From Roseitalea sp. (lineage in GTDB: Bacteria; Pseudomonadota; Alphaproteobacteria; Rhizobiales; Rhizobiaceae), in the NCBI GenBank assembly GCA_017642895.1, contig JAEPON010000004.1:286866-350865 (forward strand): DNA of 64,000 nt, read 5' to 3'. How positions within the stretch are numbered: the stretch's first letter is position 1; each line of letters begins with the position of its first letter. Positions 1 through 8,976 of the stretch are shown here, piece by piece. The notes beneath the pieces were generated by a model. It did not search any database. It was not told the DNA's origin and was given only the letters and a program-made list of their open reading frames with translations. Made by a program: the position numbers and the translations under genes.

Positions 1-832
1 TCAGACCGCTGACCGCCGTGGCCTGATTGCAGACCGGAACACCGGTCGGGCAGAGCGCCATGCTCTGGACAACGCTCCAATCGGTCCATTTGACCGCGCC
101 AAAGACCAGCCAGCCGGGCGCAACGCCGGACTGGGCGTTGAGCTCGACCGATTGCGGCATGGCCAGGTTGCCGGAAATCGGCAGCGATCCGGCGGCTGTG
201 GTGAGCGTTCCGCCCATCGCGTAATCGACGGCCGAATTGTAGATCAGGCTGACCCGCAGCGCATATTCGGGTATGTCGAAGGCGGCGCCGATACGCCAGG
301 CGACACCGTCATCGCTGACTTTCGCCGTCGCCAGACCGGCCGGAGCAGCCGCACGAACAAGCTCATAGTCGATGCTCTGGTACGACACGCCGCCGATAAT
401 ATGCAGGCGGCCCTTGCCGGCATCGACGGCACCGCGGCACGTCACGCCTATATCGCGCGACGAAAAATGCTGTTCGATTGCCGAGACCGCATAAGTCCAG
501 CCGGTGCCATAGGTGGCATGGCCGGCATAAGGCTCGTAAATGCTGGCCATGCAGGCTGCATGCTCTCCGAGCGCAACGTTGGCCCGCGCATGCGCCAGGG
601 TCGTTGCATCGCCTTCGCGGACGTTGGCGCTCGGTCCGAACACACCATTGATGTTGGACAAGGTCCGTTGCGGCATGATGTGACGCACACCGGCTTCAGT
701 GGCGAACCGTCCTTGGTCGAACAAAAGGCTCCAGTCGCGTTCGCCGGTGTCATAGCCCCCCGCCGCTGCGGTGCCGCCGCAGCACAAGGCCGCAAGCAGG
801 ATTGCCGACGCGTAGTTGTGCCTTGCGAGCAT
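1..832 (-). CDS. FadL/OmpP1-type outer membrane transport protein, C-terminus cut off by window edge
   Basis: Reading the minus strand from an ATG at 832 gives 277 residues open to base 1, so the C-terminus lies outside the window. A purine-rich ribosome site (aggggggatggg) sits just upstream. The N-terminus is a signal peptide (MLARHNYASAILLAALCC, then an Ala/Gly cleavage region). The rest has the alternating Gly/Tyr-rich pattern of a beta barrel, and stretches such as EQHFSSRDIGVTC and IIGGVSYQSIDYE resemble the OMPP1/FadL/TodX family of hydrophobic-compound channels. It is divergent from an MMPL/RND exporter, which fits a shared role in moving lipids or other hydrophobic molecules. The family call rests on sequence pattern only; the substrate is unknown. 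Confidence 0.72.
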   Translation of the reverse strand, partial: MLARHNYASAILLAALCCGGTAAAGGYDTGERDWSLLFDQGRFATEAGVRHIMPQRTLSNINGVFGPSANVREGDATTLAHARANVALGEHAACMASIYEPYAGHATYGTGWTYAVSAIEQHFSSRDIGVTCRGAVDAGKGRLHIIGGVSYQSIDYELVRAAAPAGLATAKVSDDGVAWRIGAAFDIPEYALRVSLIYNSAVDYAMGGTLTTAAGSLPISGNLAMPQSVELNAQSGVAPGWLVFGAVKWTDWSVVQSMALCPTGVPVCNQATAVSGL

Positions 833-1006
833 TGTCCCATCCCCCCTCTGCGCAATGCGGGCGCACGTTCGGCTTGATCGGTGATGGCTGTCAATCGACA
901 CTCTTGCCTAGTTGCAGGCCATGGGCACGCCGATCACGATGGCCTATGCAAGATGTTGCATTCCGCACATGCGGGGTCGCGACCAAGGGGAGGGACCGGG
1001 GCGCGA

Positions 1007-3214
1007 ATGAGGAGTTTCGGCATAGGCGCGGCGGGCAATGCCCTGATTTCGCATGCCGGCCTGGCCGCGTGCCTGGCGCTGCTTGTGTCGCTTGCCGCCG
1101 TCTATGGCGTGATCTTCAACCTGCGCTTCAATGGCGATGTGACTGAAGTCCTGCGGGTGGATTCGCCGGGCCACAACGCACTTGAGCGTGTCGAAACGGA
1201 GTTTCATCCATTTTCCACCGATGAAGTCATCGTTGTGGAGGCCCACAATCTGGGTGATCCGGACAGCTATCAGGCGCTCGAGTTTTTCGTTAGCGAACTC
1301 AGCCTGGTGACGGGAGTGGATGCGGCGCTCAGCATATTCTCGCTTCCCGCTGGCCGGGGCGACGCGACCGAACCCTGGCTTGGGACACGGGACGCCTTGG
1401 CGCTGCCGCCGGGCGATCGTCTCAACCGCTTCCTCGACATGCAGCCATTCGCTTCCGACATGTTGTCGGCCGACCTGACGACAACGCTGATTGTCCTGAT
1501 GATCGCGCAGGACGGCGTTGACGGCGGACGGACGGTGCTTTCGGACACGGGGCGCACGGAAATCGAGGCGGCCATCGCGGCCCACGCGCCGCACCTGATT
1601 GTCAGCTTTGGTGGCCTGGGCGAAGTCAACCGGACGATCGAAGCCTCGCTGCAAAAGGACCAGCAATTGCTGGCGACGGTTTCGACGCTGATCTGCGTCC
1701 TGCTTTCGCTTGCGATTTTCCGGTCCTGGCGCGGTGCGCTCATCTGCGCGGTCCCGCCGCTGACCGGCGCTCTTTGGTTCTTCGGGTTTGCCGCGGCAAC
1801 CGGGCTGACGATTGATCCGATAACGACGATCATACCGACCTTGCTCATCGTTGTCGGCTTTGCGGATTCGGTACACCTCTATTTCAGCTTCCTGCGCGAG
1901 CACCAATCGGCCGGAGATGTGCGCGCGGCCCTCGGTACCGCCATCGAAAAGACCGGGCCGGCATGCTTCATGACAAGCATGACCACCGCGATCACGTGCC
2001 TTGGCATCGGCCTTGCCGGCAGCAACTCCCTGCAAAGCTTCGCCTCGGGCGGATTTGCGGGCCTGATCATTCAGTTCCTGGCGCTGATCGTGGTTTTCCC
2101 GCTTATGGCGTTGCTGCTTGCGCCGCGCGCGATCCCGAACCGTGGCGCGCGCAAGACCGGCTTCGGCTTCATCGCGCGCATGGCCACATCGCTTCTTGCC
2201 TTTTCGCGGCCGGTTCTGCTTTTGGGGCTTATCCTGTTCGCCGTTCTTGCCTATGCCCAGACGCATGTTGTGGCAGGCTTCAGCCTTTCCGAGCATTTGC
2301 GCGACGACACCACGCTGAAGCAGCTTGAAGCCAGATTGACCGAGAAGTCGCTGGGCAGCGCACAGATTTTCGTGGTTCTTGATGACCCGGATGGCGAGCG
2401 CGGCATCAGCGATGCCGATACGGTGGCCTTGCGCAAAGCGGCAGAGGCGATCTATCCGGCCGCTCGCGGCGAGGAGACCGGCAACCGGTTTCTGACCCCG
2501 GCGCAGCTTGAACGATTGCAGGAAGAGGATCATCCTCTCGCGCGGCGTTTCGTTTCCCATGACGGGATGACGTATCTGCTGCCCGTTGCCATCGACCCGG
2601 CCATGACGGCCGCCGAAATCACGTCCGGGGTCGATGCGATCGCGAACCGTCTGGAAGCGGCGGGTCTTGAACAACGCTTTGAGATCGCGGGTTTGCCCTT
2701 GCTGTCGGCCCGGCAAGTCCCCGATATGATCTCGGATTTGCGGCTCGGCTTTTACCTGGCACTCGTACTGGTTGTTGCCCTTCTGATCTACGGAACGGGG
2801 TCCGTTGGGCTGGGGCTCGTTTCGCTGATCCCCAATCTGATCCCGATTCTCGGCGTTGAATCCTATATGGCGGCGGCCGGGCAGCAACTGAACATGACCG
2901 CGTCTGTTGCGCTGACCGTTGCCTTCGGCATCGCCATCGACAACACAATTCACGTTCTCAACGCCTACCAGCGATCGCACGACCCCAAAGGCAGCGCCGC
3001 CCTGATGCGGGCTGTCGGTCAGACGGCACCGCCCATCGCGGCGACGACGGCATTGCTCGTCGCCGGGCTCATGGTGACGCAGATGTCCAGCTTGCCCACC
3101 GTTGCCGTGTTCGGTCAACTGGTCTGCGCTGCACTTGCGCTGGCCATGGTGTCGGCTCTCTTCATCCTGCCGGCCTTCGTCACCCTTGCCGAGAGGCGCA
3201 GATGGGCGCGATGA
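1007..3214 (+). CDS. MMPL/RND-superfamily exporter (COG1033 type)
   Basis: A 735-residue inner-membrane protein. I chose the ATG at 1007 because an AAGGGGAGGGA ribosome site lies about 10 bases upstream and because an N-terminal membrane helix (ISHAGLAACLALLVSLAAVYG) follows at once; the frame stays open back to 881 but that part looks non-coding. Its architecture is one helix, a large periplasmic loop, five to six helices, then the same again. The motif GFADSVHLYFSFLRE and its counterpart GIAIDNTIHVLNAYQ in the second half are the charged membrane residues typical of COG1033 sterol-sensing-like exporters. These proteins move lipids or hydrophobic compounds using the proton gradient. It overlaps the next gene by 13 bases and is divergent from a FadL-type porin. 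The substrate cannot be read from sequence. Confidence 0.85.
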   Translation: MRSFGIGAAGNALISHAGLAACLALLVSLAAVYGVIFNLRFNGDVTEVLRVDSPGHNALERVETEFHPFSTDEVIVVEAHNLGDPDSYQALEFFVSELSLVTGVDAALSIFSLPAGRGDATEPWLGTRDALALPPGDRLNRFLDMQPFASDMLSADLTTTLIVLMIAQDGVDGGRTVLSDTGRTEIEAAIAAHAPHLIVSFGGLGEVNRTIEASLQKDQQLLATVSTLICVLLSLAIFRSWRGALICAVPPLTGALWFFGFAAATGLTIDPITTIIPTLLIVVGFADSVHLYFSFLREHQSAGDVRAALGTAIEKTGPACFMTSMTTAITCLGIGLAGSNSLQSFASGGFAGLIIQFLALIVVFPLMALLLAPRAIPNRGARKTGFGFIARMATSLLAFSRPVLLLGLILFAVLAYAQTHVVAGFSLSEHLRDDTTLKQLEARLTEKSLGSAQIFVVLDDPDGERGISDADTVALRKAAEAIYPAARGEETGNRFLTPAQLERLQEEDHPLARRFVSHDGMTYLLPVAIDPAMTAAEITSGVDAIANRLEAAGLEQRFEIAGLPLLSARQVPDMISDLRLGFYLALVLVVALLIYGTGSVGLGLVSLIPNLIPILGVESYMAAAGQQLNMTASVALTVAFGIAIDNTIHVLNAYQRSHDPKGSAALMRAVGQTAPPIAATTALLVAGLMVTQMSSLPTVAVFGQLVCAALALAMVSALFILPAFVTLAERRRWAR

Positions 3215-3690
3215 TCCGGCACATGCTCGCAATCACGTCCGTGCTGCTGTCAACGCCGGCTGTGTTCGCCGCTTCGCTGGATGACTATGTCGGAGAATGG
3301 CGGGGAACCGGCACATTCGAGCGGCAGGGGTCTCAGGAACGCACCGGGCGGCTGCATTGCCGTTTGACAATAGCCCGACACGGCGAGACCGCTATTGTGG
3401 TCAGGGGCCGCTGTGCGGCGCCGGAAGGGTCGCGCGGCTTTCAGATCCGGATAGTCGAGACACCGGACGGCGCGCTTGGGGCCGAGAACGTGGCGCCGGC
3501 CAATGCGCGCCCGAAAACGTCTGTCGGCACGCTGGATGGCGGCGGAATCCGCCTGCGCGGCGACGATGGTGCATTCAGCACGCATTTTTTGCTCTCCGAT
3601 CCGGCGTCCGGCGAGATGCGGATGCAGTCCGGCGCGAGCGGCGGGGGCAATTCGGAATCAGCCGATGTCGGGCTCAAGCGCGTGAACTGA
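3202..3690 (+). CDS. small secreted protein of unknown function
   Basis: A 162-residue protein whose ATG at 3202 lies inside the end of the MMPL gene, preceded by GAGAGG; an ATG at 3211 is an alternative. The N-terminus is a signal peptide (MIRHMLAITSVLLSTPAVFAA), so the mature protein should be periplasmic. The mature part is short, with WRGTGTF near its start and many beta-prone stretches, which recalls small calycin-like or lipid-binding barrels, but I recognise no named family. Translational overlap with the exporter argues that it works with it, perhaps as a periplasmic partner between the exporter and the FadL-like channel. That role is inference. Confidence 0.7.
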   Translation: MGAMIRHMLAITSVLLSTPAVFAASLDDYVGEWRGTGTFERQGSQERTGRLHCRLTIARHGETAIVVRGRCAAPEGSRGFQIRIVETPDGALGAENVAPANARPKTSVGTLDGGGIRLRGDDGAFSTHFLLSDPASGEMRMQSGASGGGNSESADVGLKRVN

Positions 3691-3765
3691 CAAAGGGGCC
3701 GAAATGTCCGGTCGGCCGGGTGATCATCACGCACTGGCATGTCCCGCCGCCATGCGCGTGGCCGC

Positions 3766-4431
3766 TCACCCGGGATCGAGCAACTGTGCCCGGTGGCTGA
3801 CCGCGATTTCAAGCAGGCGGTTCGGACCGGTGACACCAAGCTTTTCGGCGATGTTTCGGCGGTGCGCCTGCACGGTCCGGTGGCTGATGTCGAGATCCCG
3901 CGCGATCTGCTTGCTGGTCTTGCCAAGCGACAGCAAGACGAGGATTTTTCGCTCGGCGGGCGTGACCACCGACAGGTCGAAACTGGCGGCGGGTGCGGCG
4001 GCGGTCGCCGGCGCGGCGCTGTGTCCTCCGACCGACTGGCTCATGAAGAAGCCGTTGGGCCATTCCCTGAGTGCCCGGATGATTTCCGTGGGTGCATCTT
4101 CCTTGGCGATGAAGCCGATTGCGCCCAGATCGTGCGCCCTTGAGGCGTAGCCGCTTTCAGCGTGCATCGAGACGATCAGGGCACGTGTGCGACAGCCCAT
4201 CGCGCCGAGCCCTTCCAGTGCGCCAAAACCATCCAGACCGGGCATGGAAAGGTCGAACACCGCAAGGTCCGGATCGAGCATCTCGATCTGCGACAACGCG
4301 GCCCGGCCGTCTCCGGCTTCCGCAACGACCTTGAACCCGGGCTGCTGCTCGATGATCTGGCGCAGACCGGTGCGAAAAATCGGATGGTCGTCGGCCAAAA
4401 GGATGGTTATCGGGTCTGGTGCCTGTATCAA
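3766..4431 (-). CDS. NarL/FixJ-family response regulator
   Basis: A 221-residue two-component regulator. The receiver domain fills residues 5-125, with the acidic pair LLADD at 14-15 and phospho-acceptor Asp60 in VFDLSMPG; a LuxR-type helix-turn-helix (LSVVTPAERKILVLLSLG, then SKQIARDLDISHRTVQAHR) fills the C-terminus. An Ala/Pro linker joins them. The best start is the TTG at 4431, which overlaps the kinase stop (TTGA) and has GGGGGA upstream inside the kinase gene; longer upstream starts would lie deep within the kinase. This coupling shows it is the partner of that kinase. It probably controls nearby transport genes, but no target site is evident. Confidence 0.9.
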   Translation of the reverse strand: MIQAPDPITILLADDHPIFRTGLRQIIEQQPGFKVVAEAGDGRAALSQIEMLDPDLAVFDLSMPGLDGFGALEGLGAMGCRTRALIVSMHAESGYASRAHDLGAIGFIAKEDAPTEIIRALREWPNGFFMSQSVGGHSAAPATAAAPAASFDLSVVTPAERKILVLLSLGKTSKQIARDLDISHRTVQAHRRNIAEKLGVTGPNRLLEIAVSHRAQLLDPG

Positions 4432-6296
4432 TGCGCTTTTGCGTCCCCCGGCGCGATCGGTATCGTCAACTCGGCGACGGCCCCGCCGCAGTCGCCTGAC
4501 CGCAATGTCCAAGTGCCCCCCAGGGTCTTGGCACGTTCGTCAATTGAAGCCAAACCCAGCCCCTGTGGCAAGCCTGACGTGTCGTCAAGACCGACGCCAT
4601 TGTCGGCAATGCGAATGTGTAGCGCGTTCCCGTCATTGCGGATTTCGGCCTCGCACCGGGTCGCCGACGCGTGCTTGGCGATGTTGCTCGCCAGCTCCTG
4701 GAGCATGCGATAGACGTGCAGCTTGGCATCGGGAGCAAGGTCGGGCTCACCGCCCGACTGGGTGAGCCGAACCTCGATACCCTGGGCGTTTTCGAGTTCG
4801 ACAAAGAGGGATTGGATGGCTTCAGACCAGCCCAGATGGGACAGGGTGGCCGGATGCAGGTCATGCGAGATCGTTCGCACGCGTTGTACGGTGCGACGCG
4901 ACAGTTTGGCGGCTGCTTCCATGTCCCGGTGGGTCAGGTCGGAGGCAGAGCCGCGTTCGAGCAGGCCGGTGATCATGACAAGGTTGTGACCGATGGAATC
5001 GTGCAGTTCGGAGGCGACGCGGGCCCGTTCCCGTTCCTGAAGCCGGGCATAGCGGCGCGCGCTGTCCAGTTCGGTCTGCGCCAGTTCCGCCCTGGCGATC
5101 TCGGCATCACGCTGGTGCATGCGGATACGGCTGGCCAGGGCCAGCGAAAAGACGAGCGCCTCAAAAGCCAACGTGATTTCCAGCAGATGCGGCTGAATCA
5201 CCCCGAACGGAATGGCCGTGATCGAACTGATCAACACCAGCACGCCGCCAGGCAGCATGACGCCGAGCAAGGGGACGATCAGGATGCGCGCGCTGTGATT
5301 GCCGCGAACCAGTTCGACAAGCGTGATCACCACGGCGGTGACAGGCATCAAAATGACACATAGCAGCAGCGCGGTCTGCGGCAGCCAGTAAGGTGTGATG
5401 ATGCCGGTCACCAGCATGGCCGCCGCGACCCCCGCCAGTGCCGCGAGCACGAGGAGCGGCCGCGCTGGCACCGAACCGCCGGCGCTCACCTTCAAGAACT
5501 GTCTGATGAACAATGCGCCGAAGATCGTCGTTCCGGCGAGCCCCAGATTGAGCATCAGGTTCGAAACCGATCGCGGCCAAAGATACAAGGCGCCGACACC
5601 GGTCAGATAAAGATCGATGACAAGCAGCGAGACAATCGTGACCGCATTGAGTGCGAAAACCCCGTCGCGGGCGACCAGCGAGACCACCAGATTGTAGATC
5701 ACGATTGCCGCGATGAAGCCGAGCGACAGCGTCCTGACCAGCCGGCGACGCTCAAAATCGGCGCGGAATGCCTGCGGGTCCCAGGCCTTCAACCCGAACC
5801 GGATGGTGGTGGGTTGAACGACGCGAAGAAAACGCTCGGTTTCCGGTGGCGCCTCTTCAGACAAAAGGAATGCGATGCGCGGCACGGGCAGTGCTTGCCC
5901 GGATGAGGCAATGCTGTCGCCGCCGCGTGAGATGATCCAATCGTCGGTTCCCGGCCGGCGCTCATAAAGCTCTGCTTCATCAACCATCTTGGTCAGGCTC
6001 AGAACCGCTCCCGGCCGCAGGGCCGGCAATGCCACCCACACCGGTCCACCCCCTACGCCCGCGCCAGCCGATCGCACCGGGGGGCCGGAAAATGCAAGGC
6101 GGCCGCAACAGACCTCGTCAATGGTCAACGCAGCGTCCGGCTGTTCGATGCGAAACTCGACATCCAGAACGGCCGTGCTGGCGTTTTGCGCGGCAACGGG
6201 ATTGGCGCCTGCAACCATCATCAGTGCCGCCGCGATGCAAAAGATCGCGTGCCGCAGCGTACCCGAGCCGTGTTTGCCCTGCGCCGGTTGCCTCAT
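4428..6296 (-). CDS. membrane sensor histidine kinase, 7TMR-DISM type
   Basis: A 622-residue kinase from the ATG at 6296 (GGAGC 11 bases upstream; a TTG at 6326 would add ten residues). After a signal peptide there is a periplasmic sensor region (about 40-185) resembling 7TMR-DISM extracellular domain 2, then seven membrane helices (about 190-395), a short coiled coil, and a HisKA_3 dimerisation domain with phospho-acceptor His432 in ASELHDSIGHNL. A HATPase_c domain closes the protein (IADNGVGLDD, GLGLASIDERAKTLGG). 7TMR-DISM sensors usually bind carbohydrates or other small ligands outside the membrane. It is coupled to the NarL-type regulator by a four-base overlap. The ligand is unknown. 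Confidence 0.88.
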   Translation of the reverse strand: MRQPAQGKHGSGTLRHAIFCIAAALMMVAGANPVAAQNASTAVLDVEFRIEQPDAALTIDEVCCGRLAFSGPPVRSAGAGVGGGPVWVALPALRPGAVLSLTKMVDEAELYERRPGTDDWIISRGGDSIASSGQALPVPRIAFLLSEEAPPETERFLRVVQPTTIRFGLKAWDPQAFRADFERRRLVRTLSLGFIAAIVIYNLVVSLVARDGVFALNAVTIVSLLVIDLYLTGVGALYLWPRSVSNLMLNLGLAGTTIFGALFIRQFLKVSAGGSVPARPLLVLAALAGVAAAMLVTGIITPYWLPQTALLLCVILMPVTAVVITLVELVRGNHSARILIVPLLGVMLPGGVLVLISSITAIPFGVIQPHLLEITLAFEALVFSLALASRIRMHQRDAEIARAELAQTELDSARRYARLQERERARVASELHDSIGHNLVMITGLLERGSASDLTHRDMEAAAKLSRRTVQRVRTISHDLHPATLSHLGWSEAIQSLFVELENAQGIEVRLTQSGGEPDLAPDAKLHVYRMLQELASNIAKHASATRCEAEIRNDGNALHIRIADNGVGLDDTSGLPQGLGLASIDERAKTLGGTWTLRSGDCGGAVAELTIPIAPGDAKAH

Positions 6297-6428
6297 TGCC
6301 GTGAATAGCTCCGATCGGCCGAGCAATCACAATAGTCATTTGTGCCTAGGGCGATAAGCGTTCCCGCCAATTGCCGGGTTTTCGGCCCGGGCATAGCGTT
6401 TTGCCAATCGAACAATCGGGGGTCGCAC

Positions 6429-6725
6429 TTGTGCGCACGAACAACAGGCCTGCTTTGCGCGCTGCTGGCGGCCGGCGGATTGAGCGCCATGCCATCGTTC
6501 GCGCAATCGTGGGCCTGGGCCGTCTATCATGACGGTCAGGGCACGATCAGGGTCGCCAACATGGCCGATGTTGCGCCCTCATCGGGCTGGCGTCCCCTGC
6601 CGCCCTATACGCATCAGGGCTTGCGCCAGGCACGGCAGGCGGCGTGCCTTCTGGTCTTGGACGGCGATCTGACGACCAAGCGTTACAAGGCGCCGCAGAT
6701 CGAACAAGGCGAGTGGCAGTGCTGA
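6429..6725 (+). CDS. small secreted hypothetical protein
   Basis: A 98-residue product if read from the TTG at 6429, which directly precedes a clear signal peptide (residues 1-26, ending PSFAQS) and follows a G-rich stretch; the frame stays open upstream to a GTG at 6342, but that part does not look coding. The mature part is about 70 residues, rich in Trp and Tyr, with two Cys (one at the last position). I recognise no family. It is convergent with the secreted serine protease and divergent from the kinase gene. Start and reality of the gene are moderately supported. Confidence 0.5.
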   Translation: MCARTTGLLCALLAAGGLSAMPSFAQSWAWAVYHDGQGTIRVANMADVAPSSGWRPLPPYTHQGLRQARQAACLLVLDGDLTTKRYKAPQIEQGEWQC

Positions 6726-6731
6726 GCGCTG

Positions 6732-6770
6732 TTCCTGCGGCGCAGGAAACGCGAAGCCCGATCCCGGGCT
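6732..6770. terminator. two GC-rich hairpins between convergent genes
   Basis: TTCCTGC (6732-6738) pairs with GCAGGAA (6742-6748), and AGCCCG (6755-6760) pairs with CGGGCT (6765-6770). They sit between the convergent small secreted protein and the protease, where a bidirectional terminator is expected. There is no strong T-run, so efficiency is doubtful. Confidence 0.35.
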
Positions 6771-6833
6771 CCCGCGTCGGGGTCGCGTCAACCGATCATG
6801 TCCCGGGCGGCCGATGTGGCCGCACCGAAGGTT

Positions 6834-8339
6834 TCAAAGCCGACCGGGCGGGATGATGACGGTGCCGGCCGCGCACAGGTCGCCCGCCCGGATCAGCCCA
6901 TGGCCGAAAACATCGTCAAAACCCGGTTCGCCAAGATCTTCGGCGACCGCCGTCAGCCGGGATTTCGTCTGCTCATAGGTCACGAGATCGGGATTGTTGG
7001 TGCGCAACACGGCCAGCGCTGCGGTCACGAACGGCGTGGCAAAGGAGGTCCCGGTGCGGGTTCGGGCGCCGCGCACCGACGCCGCGGTCCAGACCTCGAC
7101 ACCGGGGGCGGCAAAATCGATATGCTCGCCGCGCCCGGCGCGCCGGTAGATGCGTTTGCCATTGTCGATCGCAGTGACGGCAAACACCTGATCATAGGCG
7201 GCCGGAAAGGCCGGTTCCGACCTTGGGCCGGCATTGCCGGCGGCAGCGACAAGCAGGATGCCGCGTTCGTTCAGGCTGCCAACCATGCCTTCCAGCAGCC
7301 TATTGGCCGACCCGGCCAGGCTCATATTGATGATCTGCGCACCGTTGCCGGCCAGTCTGTCCAGTGATCTGACAAGGGTGTAGACATCGCTGCGATCATC
7401 GCCGCGATTGCTGCGGTGGAAGGCGTCCACGGCGATGATTTCGGCGCCCGGAAGCAAGCCGGGAGAGCGTGTCTGCATCGATCCGACCAAAATGGCCGCA
7501 ACCGCAGTGCCGTGCTGCCGGCTGGAGCTTGCCAGCGTCTCTTCCGCAGTGGTCAGCAGCGTCAACTGGCTGTCCTTGAGCGCCTCGTGGTCGGCATTGA
7601 TACCGGTGTCGATCAAGCCGATGGTGACATCGGCGACGCAACGGGCGTTGGCCTTGGGATCCGGCCAGCCGATGAGATTGGGCGCGATGCACCACAGATC
7701 CGTGCACCTCGGGGCCTCTCCGGGGCGGTAGAAATGGTTGAAATCCGCCTGGCTGCCGGGCTGTACGGCCTCGACCGCGATCCTGGCGTCGTCAAGGTTC
7801 GTGCCGCTGGGCACTTCAAGGCGTGTGACGAACGCATCCAGCAGCCCGATTTCATCGCGTTGCAGCACGGTGTATCCCAGTGCTTCCAGCGCCGTCACGC
7901 TGGCGTCGGTCAAGCCGAGCGCGACGATCTCGGCCGGTGCGAAATCGGGCAGGGGAGGCGGCGGTGGCGCGGCGGGCCGTGACGGTGTGCGCCGCTGCTG
8001 CGAGCGACGCGGCTGTTGGGCGCGGCGCGGCTCGCGGAAAATGCGAAGCAGGTTGCGGCCGGCCGGACGGTTCGATGATCGCTGGCCGCCGCTGGACCAT
8101 CCGCTACCGGACGATCCGCCGCTTGAGGCTCCGCCGTCATCACCATCGTCGCCATCATCTCCGTCATCTCCGTCGTCACCATCGTCCCCGTCATCATCGG
8201 CCAGGGCGATCCCCGGCGCGATGTCCGAAAGGGTTGGCATCACCGCCCACGCCGCCGCCAGACCCGCGATCAGCACCAGGCGCCGGATCGTTTTCCATGG
8301 CGCAAAGGCGGTGTCGGACTTGTCTTGAAGAGTGAACAT
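6834..8339 (-). CDS. secreted subtilisin-like (S8) serine protease with Asp/Gly tract
   Basis: A 501-residue protease from the ATG at 8339, which has GGGGGAACC seven bases upstream. A signal or anchor helix (about 17-35, ending GIALA) is followed by an acidic DDG repeat (about 47-70), a Ser/Gly and basic Pro-rich linker, a region that may be a propeptide or inhibitor-like domain (about 120-210), and the S8 catalytic domain. The triad is visible: Asp244 in IGLIDTGIN, His276 in RQHGTAVAA and Ser432 in TGTSFATP, with oxyanion Asn369 in AAGNAG. Two Cys (TDLWC and RCTD) may form a disulphide. The gene is divergent from an ECF sigma/anti-sigma pair and carries an ECF-type promoter, so it is probably sigma-controlled. 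Its substrate is unknown. Confidence 0.9.
   Translation of the reverse strand: MFTLQDKSDTAFAPWKTIRRLVLIAGLAAAWAVMPTLSDIAPGIALADDDGDDGDDGDDGDDGDDGDDGGASSGGSSGSGWSSGGQRSSNRPAGRNLLRIFREPRRAQQPRRSQQRRTPSRPAAPPPPPLPDFAPAEIVALGLTDASVTALEALGYTVLQRDEIGLLDAFVTRLEVPSGTNLDDARIAVEAVQPGSQADFNHFYRPGEAPRCTDLWCIAPNLIGWPDPKANARCVADVTIGLIDTGINADHEALKDSQLTLLTTAEETLASSSRQHGTAVAAILVGSMQTRSPGLLPGAEIIAVDAFHRSNRGDDRSDVYTLVRSLDRLAGNGAQIINMSLAGSANRLLEGMVGSLNERGILLVAAAGNAGPRSEPAFPAAYDQVFAVTAIDNGKRIYRRAGRGEHIDFAAPGVEVWTAASVRGARTRTGTSFATPFVTAALAVLRTNNPDLVTYEQTKSRLTAVAEDLGEPGFDDVFGHGLIRAGDLCAAGTVIIPPGRL
8130..8198 (-). repeat. Asp-Asp-Gly codon repeat inside the protease gene
   Basis: About seven tandem 9-base units encode DDG (GAT/GAC-GAC-GGC with synonymous changes) just after the signal peptide. 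The synonymous variation shows that the protein sequence, not the DNA, is being kept. Such acidic tracts can bind calcium or act as a charged spacer; which applies here is not known. Confidence 0.85.
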
Positions 8340-8391
8340 GATCGGTTCCCCCACGAACAATGCTGCTTGCGGCGTGTTTCGGATGATGTGT

Positions 8392-8417
8392 AAACGGGCC
8401 TTTCGACATATTATTCC
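8392..8417 (-). promoter_or_regulatory. putative ECF-type promoter for the protease
   Basis: On the minus strand GGAAT (8417-8413) is followed after exactly 16 bases by CGTTT (8396-8392), 53 bases before the protease start. It closely matches the known alphaproteobacterial EcfG consensus GGAAC-N16/17-CGTT. The same element recurs at 9889. Confidence 0.6.
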
Positions 8418-8446
8418 ACAACGGCTGAAATTTGTCGGAGCATGGG

Positions 8447-8944
8447 ATGCCGCATACATTCGGGCAGCAATTGATTGCGCTGCTTCCCAACTTGCGGCGC
8501 TTTGCTCTTTCATTGACGCGCTCGGCGGTGACTGCGGACGATCTGGTGCAGATTACCTGCGAAAAGGCGCTGGCGAACCACGAAAGCTATGCCGAGGGCA
8601 CCCGGATGGATGCCTGGCTTTTCAGAATCATGAGGAATGCGTGGATCGATCAGCTCCGCAAGGAAAAGACCGCCGGTCCGAGCGTCGATGTCGATGCATT
8701 GCTCAACGTACCGGGAGACGATGGCGCGCGACAGACCGAAAGCGTGCTGATGCTCAAGGCGACGCGCGCGGCCATTGCCGAATTGCCCGACGAGCAGCGC
8801 GAGGTGCTCGTTCTGGTCTGTATCGAGGAGCTCAGCTACCAGGAGGCCTCCGACGTGCTTGCCATTCCCATCGGCACCGTGATGAGCCGTCTGGCACGCG
8901 CCCGAAAGAAACTTGCGAGCGTGATGGGAATAAACGGCGGCTAG
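8447..8944 (+). CDS. ECF-family RNA polymerase sigma factor
   Basis: A 165-residue sigma-70 family member of the extracytoplasmic type. The ATG at 8447 has GGAG eight bases upstream; a TTG at 8432 is less likely. Region 2 is seen in LLPNLRRFALSLTRSAVTAD and DDLVQITCEKAL, followed by WLFRIMRNAWIDQLR. Region 4 is LPDEQREVLVLVCIEELSYQ with the helix-turn-helix EASDVLAIPIGTVMSRLARA. It resembles the EcfG-related branch of alphaproteobacteria, but the partner is a membrane anti-sigma factor rather than NepR/PhyR. The anti-sigma gene follows 32 bases downstream. Two promoters of the matching type lie at 8392-8417 and 9889-9914; no such element faces this gene, so autoregulation is not evident. Confidence 0.92.
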   Translation: MPHTFGQQLIALLPNLRRFALSLTRSAVTADDLVQITCEKALANHESYAEGTRMDAWLFRIMRNAWIDQLRKEKTAGPSVDVDALLNVPGDDGARQTESVLMLKATRAAIAELPDEQREVLVLVCIEELSYQEASDVLAIPIGTVMSRLARARKKLASVMGINGG

Positions 8945-8976
8945 CGACGTTGTTCCCGTAATCAAGGGCAAGCAGC

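Noticed and set aside
944..3232. Very long minus-strand open frame (762 codons) opposite the MMPL gene
   Set aside because: Its product is Arg/Gly/Gln-rich with no family motif, and the plus strand encodes a clear exporter; it is the usual antisense shadow in high-GC DNA. The same applies to 39891-42155 and 59247-60665.
8130..8198. Short tandem repeat considered as a CRISPR fragment or DNA microsatellite
   Set aside because: Units are nine bases, in frame, with synonymous changes and no spacers; it is a protein repeat.
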